Shown here one piece after another: positions 1-8,900 of a stretch of 20,422 nucleotides of DNA. Where the stretch lies: the NCBI GenBank assembly GCA_019649035.1, contig BMAT01000929.1:203634-224055 (forward strand). Direction: 5' to 3'. A model generated the notes under the pieces. That model had not been told where the DNA came from. It saw only the letters and a program-made list of their open reading frames with translations, and searched no databases. This stretch comes from Elysia marginata. Lineage: Eukaryota > Mollusca > Gastropoda > Plakobranchidae. Every line of letters begins with the position of its first letter. The first letter of the stretch is position 1. Made by a program: the position numbers and the translations under genes.

Positions 1-1403
1 AAAATGATTAAAGAGATATTATAGATAATTTTATCCGTATCATATCACTTGCTTTTGCGTAGTTCTTGATTTTGTAGAAAAAAGACGTGTTTTCTAGGCT
101 TTAAAAAATAGGACACTTTTGCGACCTATTTTACCTTTCAAATGACTTTCTTCCCGATTCAACCTTACAGTTTTTAGCATTGAACTTCAACTGCAGGAGG
201 TCTGATAGACCTATACTGAAAAAAGTAGGTCAATCTTTTCATTCAAAGAAGTGCACCGTCTAGATTTGCTTAGGTCTAGCGGACATAACGCTTGTTGTGA
301 AAATGCTAGATCTACAAACACACACGAAAATGTTAGTTTTTATTGTTAATTTAATCACCAAAGGCAATGTTTCAAAAAAAGCAACTTTTTGGGATTGAAA
401 CTGGACACTCATCAGTTTTAGAAGAGTAACTCTCGTCAAGAAAATCGGTGGTTTTTGATTCAAGCAACAATTGTTGCGAAGTGTTATTTGTTCAACAATT
501 ATATATATCTTAATATTTGGTACAATCATAAACTCTTTTACAGCTTGATTAAGTACACAATTTGGCTTTATATTTGAAAATATTGACCCCATAGGCCTAA
601 TCACAGCGAATTTTCAGAGCAAGCAATTAGATTTATCGGAGTGTTTGGGGTGGCGTTATGTCCGCAAAACTGCGTTATGTCCTGACACTATTGAAGCCAC
701 ATTCAGTGAAAGAATGGCTGCAGCATCAAATTTTATAGAAACTTCCACCTGTCCTATAGATTCTTGAACTATAATAATTTTCAAGCTGAGTTTACCTAAA
801 ATCATGGGAATACGAACAAAGGAAATTCACAACAATTTTTCTTTGTAGTGAATGTTATGTCTGGACTGCATTAGCTAATTTTAGTTAATATAGGCCTATT
901 AATACAAAATGAAGTAAATTTATTTTTTTTAAATGCTGTTCTTAGGTTATATAGAATAGGAAAATGTGTATTTCTGGAACTAGATCTAGGTTTTCAAATA
1001 TAGATCTAAAGAGAATTTTACGTAGTGAGTGTTATGTCCAAATAAATAACCTAATATTTTAAGTAGCAGTTGTGTGTAAAATTGTATCAACAATGTTTAT
1101 ATGGGAGTAGATTCAAGGCTTATGCTGTGCATGATAAGATCTAAATCTAGATCTAGATATTTTAAAGAGAACTTGTTTTTTTTTTCTTTTAGTCCTCAAT
1201 ATGATACATGTTTAGAATATGGAAAAAAGGGAAAATATACCATGTTTCATCAAAATTGTCCCTCTAAACCTTTGAAAACATAAAATTTTCACAAATAAAA
1301 CTGCAAAAAGCTTGTGTTTTTTAGTTCTAATACAATCGTTTAATAATTACACTTTTGTAGTGAACGTTATGTCCGAAGAGTGACATTATGTTCCCATTGT
1401 TGA

Positions 1404-2120
1404 TGTAACGAAGTTAGACATTGTTTTAGTCTAGTTCCTTAATCATGCTATGTACAGTGTAGACCTACATTAAGGCTACACTTGTTTTCTTAATGGAATG
1501 TGTTAAGCATTCGTAGTTATAAGTAACTTACTGATTTCATAACTCGTTAAAATCTAGAATGATCGCCTATTATTAGTTTTGTAGATCTAGTCTTCTGGAT
1601 TTATCTAGATAACTATCTTCCGGTTAATTTACAATAATGTTTGATGACCGGCGACCTATTTTCAACTTGGCTCGCGATTGGGTGTCGCTGCCGTATTAGG
1701 CCACACCTTTCTCACCTTTCTTGTAAAGGGTCGAATTTTCTAGCATTTGTGTGCTTTTTCGAGATGTGTGTTTTGCTTATAAATAGAGCTCGCGTGGTTG
1801 ATAAAAGAAGACATAAAGGAGAGAAGACTGAGAGGACTGAGAGGATAGAATACAGGACGAAGAGAGAGTGAGCAGTTTTCTGCAAAAGTTAGATCTACGA
1901 TTTGTTTATGCTGGACATTGGCAATTGTACTGTTATTATTTTCGACTGCTGCTGGATGTGAATACTGTTTCGTGTTGATTTCTTCATTTTAAGTTGAATA
2001 AACTTATTTTCTATGTTCTTCACATAACTTTTCACGTTTTCAAGATTTTAAAAGAACTCACAAGTCTCGCATCAGGAGTTTTATTCGTTTACTCGATTAT
2101 TATTTCTGGTGTTTGTGACA
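1404..2120 (+). mobile_element. Solo LTR of an LTR retrotransposon (fossil), 717 bp
   Basis: The segment begins TGTAACG and ends GTGACA, and is flanked by a perfect 5-bp duplication GTTGA (1399-1403 and 2121-2125). It has LTR-like internal order: a GC-richer upstream part, a TATA box TATAAATA at 1778-1785, and a polyadenylation signal AATAAA at 1997-2002. No second LTR or internal coding region is in the window, so it is a solo LTR, presumably left by recombination between the two LTRs of a full element. A 5-bp duplication suits Ty3/gypsy or BEL/Pao; the sequence alone does not decide. Orientation is inferred from the TATA and AATAAA order. The perfect duplication suggests it is not very ancient. 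Confidence 0.85.
1778..1785 (+). promoter_or_regulatory. TATA box of the solo LTR
   Basis: TATAAATA, followed by a GC-containing stretch (GAGCTCGCG) and about 210 bp later by AATAAA, which is the expected U3-R-U5 order of an LTR promoter. Confidence 0.65.
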
Positions 2121-2800
2121 GTTGAAAATGAAACTAATTGAAAACTTTCATACTTGCAAGGTCTAGTGTGAACTTAAGCTAATTTTATTGAAATTTTAAT
2201 AGAACCTGTAATATATTTATGGAAATTTTAAACCTTTCAATATTGGGTTCCCATAAACACAGCATGTCTCGGCACATTTTTGCCTCTACAAAAAAATAAA
2301 CTGAGTGAAACTCATAAAAATTGTTGTAGTTTTTCAATAATAGGTAGCCTAAAACCTCCTACCACAAATATCCCATAAAACATGCATACTTTTAGAATTA
2401 TAAACTTCTATCGGAGTGAATCGTTATGTCCTCAATATGAAGGGAGCTGTAACTATAACGGTTTTTACCTTTACAAGGGTAAAATTTTTTATCTTTTTTC
2501 TTTCACCTTAGTTAAGATAGATAATTTCTCTATACCATAGACCCAATTTAAAGTGCTTTGGGGGAGATTAATTTTTTCACCTCAATGTCCATGTTTCATG
2601 GGCCAACTTTAGGGAATGCCTCACATGCAGTTTCAAACCAGGGGAAATAATTGCATAATACTGTTAGACACTTTTGGGGATCAATAAACTCCCCTTTTTC
2701 ATAATTCAAAGTCTCATAATTCAAAGTTTTAGGCCATTCCCAATACTGATACAGATTTCACTAGCTTTTTGTCTTAGAAAAAGAAAAACTAACAACTTAC

Positions 2801-2952
2801 CTATAAAGAAAGGAATAAATTCAGTAGGGACAGAGAGCTTTCCATCCGAGTTAAGAAATCTCTCTGGCCTAAATACATCTGGATCACCCCAAATGTCTTC
2901 ATCCATCATCAGAGAATCTAGATTTGGCAATATGACTGCATCACCCGGGACC
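2801..2952 (-). CDS. P450 exon 7 (residues 401-451, PERF and start of haem loop)
   Basis: The exon is 152 nt, with acceptor TTTGCAG|GGTCCC and donor ATAG|GTAAGT. It completes the arginine of KGYR and continues VPGDAVILPNLDSLMMDED, then WGDPDVFRPERFLNSDGK, with PERF at 430-433. It ends in PTEFIPFFI plus the first base of a glycine codon. In CYP2 proteins the next residues would be GxRxCxGE. I scanned 1-2800 on the minus strand for such an exon and found none, so it should lie further left. Confidence 0.93.
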
Positions 2953-5900
2953 CTGCAAAGTTTAATGAAATTTATCTTTTTTTATTTTTTCAAAAGTACA
3001 AGGTGCTATGGAAAACATTTATAACATGTGCAAACAGGGAATTCAGTTAAATTCATCACTTCATTTATGCTTTACAGGATATAAATAAAAATTTTGCATG
3101 ATTCACATCAATGTAAAATTAAGCGTAACATAAAACGATATACTTTTAAGTGATATTTTATGCTATTGCTACAGTTATTGATTTAACAAAAGAAATTAAA
3201 TGTGTTTCGTTGTGAAGGGCAAATAATGAACAACTACGAGGGTGGATCAATATATTTTGAGAGTTGCTTTGATTTTCTAAACTGTTAATGATACGTACAT
3301 GAAACTTTCACAGTCCTTCAAAATACTCTCCATGGTTCTCTATGCAATGTTTTAGCTACATCTGCCACTTCCAGAACGGGCCTTGGAAGTCTTCTTCCGG
3401 TATGGTCCGCAGCTCTGAATTCACTGCTTTTGCGAGGTCTTGAATGCGGTGAAATTTCCGTCCAGCTAACCAGTCCTTCAGAATCGGAAACAACCAGAAC
3501 TCACATGGTGCCAAGTCGGGACTGTAGGCGGGGTGGGACAAGACTTGAATTCCTAGCTCCAGCAGTGACTGAGTTGTGGCCCTTGCTTTATGGGGACCTG
3601 CATTATCATGAAGAAACAAGGTCTTGGAGGTGCTAACCTTCGATTGCTGCTCATTGATTGCTGATTTCACCTGGGAAAGCACATCCTGGACATAATATGT
3701 GGCAGTCATTGTAGTGTCTCGAGGCAAAATGTCCACTGCAAGTGAGTCCCTGTAATTGAAGAATACCGTAAACATTCTCTTCCGGCTTTGAAATCCTGGA
3801 CCGACATGGCTGATCTGTCTACCTGCCCATCTATCCACATGCGATTGAGGCGTTTCGATGGGATGATAAAGAAGGGTAACCACGTTTCATCCCCTGTGAC
3901 GATGTCGGAAAACTTTTTAGGGCCATGCGGTTCAAACATATTCAGCAATTCCGTTCCACAACAAACCCTCTCTCTCTTTTGATCAACCGTTAACAAATGG
4001 GGTAACCATCGGGCTCATACCTTTTTCATACGGAGATATTCAGTTATGTTGGTATGAACTGTACCATACGAAAGGCCATTGGTGTCGCTTAATTCTCGCA
4101 CAGAGATATGGAGATCTTCACCAATGTCCTTCTTGGTAGAAGCAATAGTCTGCTCGTTCACACATGATTTTGGTCGCCCGGGACGAGGGCAATCAGAAAG
4201 TGATTATTTACCTTCATTGAATTCCTTTACCCAACTGCAAACAGTTTGATAAGAACAGGCACATTCCCCACAGACAGTCTGCAAAGTTTCATGGATCAGC
4301 TTTGCGGGTTCACCAAGTTTACAGTCCATAAAAATGTAGAATCGCATGTCTTCCTTAGTGAGCTCCATCTTGATTTCTGCAGAGCTATTCACCGCATGTT
4401 TTCATGACGTCATAAAATGGATAGTGACAACGTCACATGGAATATTTTCATTTGGTTCGACAGTACACAAGCTGATGATCATTTTCATATATGGCATGAC
4501 TACCAAAGGTTGTGCATTTACAAACAGGAAGGTCACTCTCATTACTTAAGGGCATGTGCGAGTAATTTTTTCTTATTTTAGGTTGAATTTATCGATTTTT
4601 CGAATTTTGGGTTTTCTACTGCAGTATCATGTTCTGAATACTCAGATTCCAGCTTTTTAGCCAATAGCGATTAAAGATCATTATTTTAGTTAAAAAACGA
4701 TTTTAAAAGTACAGGTGGGTGAGAAGTTTTGAAAGGAAACTGAAAATTTTCTCTAAATTGTTGAATTTCAAACAAATATAGCAGAGCTGCTAGCACTTCG
4801 AATACTGTCTTATTTGGTATCGATGTAATTGTCATGACCTTCTCTCTTTGAATAATAAACTCTTGTTGCCTTGTTCATGTAGCTTGTTTCACCATTCGGA
4901 GTTTTCCGACGCCTACTTTTGATAGCAAGAACCCCATATGTAATATCCGTATTGAGGTCATGACACACTTTCATTTTGCAGTTCGGGAGGCTCTCGGCCT
5001 TTCCCGTTCGCTTTCCGTTTGACATCTCGGTGCATTTTAGGCTACGCTAAGTCACGATCGTCTGCCGAACGCGCAAGGGGCGCTACTCCAACACAATGAT
5101 TTTTCCGGATTGCCATCGCAATTGTAAACAAACTCTTGATCTTACCGGCATCTTTTCAGTTATCTAAACTCAATCTAGTCATCAATTTGCAACACCTAAA
5201 TCAATAATAAAATGCCAAGAGCAAAGAATAAATCTCGCCTACACCAGCTTGCCTGTGCTCGTAAGCAAAGAAGCATTGAAAATGAAACTAATGAAAGTAG
5301 ATCTAGTTCTAGATCTATCTCAAAAGAGACAGAAACGAATGTGGCCGAGAGTGAAAAAACCCTCGATCAAATTATTGATAGTGATCTACAGCTAGACCTA
5401 GCTATAGAAAAAGAATTAGATGTAGGCAATGTACAACAAAGTACACCAGAAAAGAGTTTGGATGCAGGTCTAGAACTAGAAGAAAGGCCAACACGATCAC
5501 AGCTCAAGCAGTGGTTAGGAGAAAGATTTGAGGAATCTAAATCTAACAGTAAAAGTTTAGCTGCAGACACTGCCCCCCCAGTTAGACTTAGACCAGACAA
5601 GAACAATTATTGACCTGAGGCAGTTAGGGAAGTTAATAGGTCAGTTAGCTTGTGGTCAGTGCAAAAATTCAGACTAGAGACAAATTGCACAAGCAACAAA
5701 GGATTGTTTACAATCTTTCTGTTTACTGCCCATCCTGTGAAGAAGTTGTAAGCTGCATCCCATCTTCGCAGTAAGAAAAGAAGGAAAATCAAGGCCCAAA
5801 AGCATATGTTGTTAACAAGTCAGCAGTCTTGTCATCTCTGGTGTCAGGAATGGTGAGTCACAATTTAAGATCTTTCTGTGAAAACATGAATATACGTGTG

Positions 5901-8900
5901 GCGTCGTGGTGTAGTGGTAGACGCTCGGCTTTCGGATCGAGAGGTCCGGGGTTCGAGTCCTGCGTTCGGCAGGTCGACGTTTAGTCCTTGAGAAAGGCTA
6001 ATTACACACATTTCTTCGCCTCACTCATGCGTTAAACGAGTACCCGACTACAGGCAGTGAAAGATCTTGTCAGAATGCTAGAGTGATGCGCTTAACTTGC
6101 TGCTCCTCTGTGAGTTCAGAAGGTACTTTGGTTAGGAATGACCTGTCGGGGAACCCATGTAAAGCGCTTAGAGCACATGAGTGGATAAGCGCTATATAAA
6201 AATGCTCTTTATTATTATTATAATATGCCGGGACTGCACCACAGAGCTTTTGCAGGCGCAGCTTAAGTTTTTTTTTCTAAGATTCCTAACCTGAGAAATA
6301 TGGTCTATCACAAAACTCGCCAAATTGTCAGAGAAGAAAATGCAAAGTGCCAAGGCATAAATCTTCAGTCTAGTACAGTTTTAGATATTTGTGTCTCCTA
6401 TGATGGGAGCTGGATGACACGTGGCCATACATCATACATGGGCATAGGCTGTGTCGTGGATGTTTTGACTGGCTTAGTTATTGACCACCACGTGATGAGT
6501 TCATTTTGTCACACCTGTGCAACCACCGGCATGAGGCAACAAAAAGTAAAGACAGCAGCTGAATATGAGCTTTGGAAACAAAAGCACAGAAGAGAGGGAT
6601 GTGACATGAATTTTGAAGGTAAGTATTTTCTACTGGCTCATCATTCTTTCAAATATAATGCCTTCAAATACTTGCACAGCAATACAAGTATCTATATGAA
6701 ATATATATAAAAAAATAAATTAAAAACCTGCTTAATATTTTTTATTCTATTATTATATATACTCTAAAATAAAAAGGTTTTACAAATTTATTTTGAGGTT
6801 GAAACTTACTCATGTAATGATGTATGACATACTCAAGATTTAGCAGCTCTTCTCTTGCAAACTTTCATATTCAACATTTTTAGTGAATTAACCTAAACTA
6901 CATGAGGCCCTTTTTTTGCTTATCACACACACTCTCTAGGGTCATCAGGAATGATGGAGGTTGAAGCTGCCAAAATTCTCTGGAGCCGATCAGTTGCGCG
7001 CTATGGATTGCAGTACACTGTCATGTTGAGTGATGGGGACGCCAAGACCCACAAGACCATAAGCGACCTTCAACCATACAGTGAGGACGTTCTAATTGAC
7101 AAAGAGGAGTGCATTAACCATGTCGGTAAAAGGTTAGGTGCTTCTTTGCGCAATGTTGTTTCTAACGCTTCAAAGCAGAAAGTGACCTTAGGTGGTCGAG
7201 GGCATGGTCGGCTTACCCAGAACGCAATTAGAAAGCTCTCAATTTATTACAGCAGAGCTGTGAGGAGTCATCGCTGTGTCAAAAAGATGCGCCAGGCAGT
7301 TTTTGCTTCTCTCTACCATTGCTGCTCTACTGATAAAAATCCTCAACACCAGTTTTGCCCCATTGGAGAGAAGTCATGGTGCTTTTTTAACAGTGCAGTA
7401 GCTAAAGATGAAACCCCGGGCCCACACAAGAAGCTTGTACATACCCCTCTCAAAAGCAAACTACTGATGCCCTATTTGAAACCAATGTATGAGAGGTTGG
7501 CGGATGAGAATCTTTTGCATCAATGTTTGCGTGGAGCAACACAAAATGCTAATGAGTCCCTCCATAACGTCATATGGAGTAAATGCCCAAAGACCAAGTT
7601 CTGCTCTGCCAGAAAACTTCAATTTGCAGCTGTGTTTGCCATTGGGGAGTTCAATTTTGGCAGTTTCTCTACCATGGAGCTTCGATCCTATTTGGGTATC
7701 CCTATAGGATATCATGGAAGCCGCCTGGCTCTTTGTCGGCAGCAAAAGCTTTTGTACAACAGCAAGCTGACACAAAAGACAAAAGAGGCAAAAAGAAGGC
7801 AGAAACAAAGACAGGCACGGCTACACAGAGAAGAAGAGCTCCAAGAGCTGGAGAGTAGAGCATCTTACAGTGCTGGATCGTTTTAGGCCTTGAGGTGTCA
7901 TGGAATATCCTGGTTTTTTTCTTTTCCTCTGTACAAATTGGACTCAATTGTCCTGTTTTAAAGTATTCCAGTTTTGAATTATGTTACAATTTATCAAAAG
8001 ATGTCAGAAAATCACTACTTGGCATAAAAAGTCCAAAAGTATGAGTAAAAATTGCAGAAAAACTACTTTCTAATTTTATTTTGCGTTTTTCTCAAAACGA
8101 CAATTTTTTACATAAAAAGTACTAAGGCTCAGCCAATTATCATCATAGAAAGCTAAAACTTGGTGAGGATGTCTGTTTAAATTATATCTACATTTTGTCA
8201 ACGCCGATTTTTGATAAATACAATACTTTTTATTTTATTAGAAAAAATTACAAATTTTTTCGGTATTTTCCTTATTGTGGATATGTAAATTTTCAAAAAT
8301 TCATTAAAAAAAAACTAATGTATGTATGAAAAATCCCTGTTGTATGAATCTTTAAATACAATAAAGTTTTAGTATGTCAAGTATCAAATGTCTGTCATGT
8401 ACCCTCTAGGAGGAGTAGCAGTTTGAAAACTTAAGAAAAAATCCAATATGGCGGCCATTTTTCTTGTTGCCATGGCAACCAAAAAGAAAATAAAGAAAAA
8501 AATAGCATTTCTCTATTTAGCTTGATTGTAGCAATATTTCACCTAAGTTTAAAGACTCTAGCTACAAAAATTAAGATTTTTTCCATAATTAGTAGCACAT
8601 GCCCTTAATGATCCACCCTCGTAAAGCCATGAATACTTCTTTTGGCACCAAAATATGCGTTTGACTTTGCAACAAAATAAAAACTAAAAGAAATAAGAAT
8701 TGGATTTGAGATCCACACTGACCTGTATCCCTTAAGAAACTTTTCCTTGGCCACAGCATGCGCCATAGATAATGGACAAATGTTGGCACATCGCTGTACT
8801 TCATGAACAAAGGCCTTCAGGTAGGCGGGTAGGTCCACTTGAGATTTACTTCCAACACTGTTTGCATCTCCTTCTCCTGCTGTATTGTTTCTTTCTTCTA

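Larger units (their letters stand above)
281..2431 (+). repeat. Dispersed/tandem-like motif GTAGTGAANGTTATGTCC
   Basis: The core GTTATGTCC or a one-base variant occurs at 655-663, 674-682, 854-862, 1031-1039, 1366-1374 and 2423-2431, and inverted at 282-290. At 845-862, 1022-1039 and 1357-1374 the 9 bases upstream are also shared (GTAGTGAAN). Start-to-start steps are 180, 177 and 335. The last step, 1057, becomes 335 when the 717-bp LTR and one 5-bp duplication are subtracted. Weaker candidates lie near 1186 and 2263. The intervening DNA is mostly not alignable by eye. Confidence 0.55.
1..2800 (-). other. P450 intron 7 (left part), non-coding with a solo LTR and a dispersed motif
   Basis: No exon was found here, and no haem-binding motif on the minus strand. 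The stretch holds the solo LTR at 1404-2120, recurring GTTATGTCC words, and AGATCT-rich patches (about 975-1010 and 1137-1160). A short direct repeat TCATAATTCAAAGT occurs at 2699-2712 and 2714-2727. Small open frames at 260-604 (minus) and 1101-1283 (plus) have no recognisable domains and low-complexity composition; I do not call them genes. Confidence 0.6.
4550..8604 (+). mobile_element. Kolobok-type DNA transposon, 4,055 bp, flanked by TTAA
   Basis: Both ends read GGGCATGTGC followed by nACTAATT or nAGTAATT, an 18-bp terminal inverted repeat with two mismatches. They are flanked by TTAA at 4546-4549 and 8605-8608. The transposase is spliced and carries the DDE domain listed in Pfam as Mutator-like (YDGSW, SDGDAKT, NANESLHNVIW). 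MuDR elements duplicate 8-11 bp, and piggyBac uses TTAA but has a different transposase. TTAA with this DDE type indicates Kolobok. It sits inside the right terminal repeat of the mariner and is itself split by a SINE at 5896-6221. Coding layout: 5212-5895, 6222-6618 and 6940-7886, with a divergent ORF at 5025-4810. Confidence 0.88.
3237..8621 (-). mobile_element. Mariner DNA transposon (host of the nested Kolobok), 1,326 bp without the insert
   Basis: The ends are inverted copies of CGAGGGTGGATCA (3237-3249 and 8609-8621), flanked by TA at 3235-3236 and 8622-8623, the mariner target duplication. Transposase remains lie at 3308-4392 on the minus strand. The right terminal repeat is split by a Kolobok at 4550-8604. 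Taking out 4,055 bp and one TTAA leaves 1,326 bp, the standard mariner length. It also restores a terminal repeat matching the left one at TGAGAGT as well. Insertion into the P450 intron preceded the Kolobok insertion. Confidence 0.93.
2953..8722 (-). other. P450 intron 6, 5.77 kb, enlarged by nested transposons
   Basis: Bounded by donor GTCAGT at 8722-8717 and acceptor TTTGCAG at 2959-2953. Of its 5,770 bases, 5,385 belong to the mariner with its internal insertions. The ancestral intron would have been about 380 bp, the shortest in the gene. Bases 2953-3234 and 8624-8722 are plain AT-rich intron with nothing else recognisable. Confidence 0.85.

Noticed and set aside
2721-2930. P450 exon 7 read as ending in KLLVFLFLRQKASE and a stop
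   Set aside because: This is intron read-through after the strong donor GTAAGT at 2800.
5896-5966. Possible genuine tRNA gene at the SINE head
   Set aside because: The A and B boxes are good, but the sequence continues into a SINE body with an ATT tail and flanking duplications, so it is a SINE head and not a functional tRNA.
4550-8604. piggyBac element, suggested by TTAA duplications
   Set aside because: The transposase carries the SDGDAKT and NESLHNVIW phrases of the Mutator-like DDE domain, not the piggyBac DDD core.
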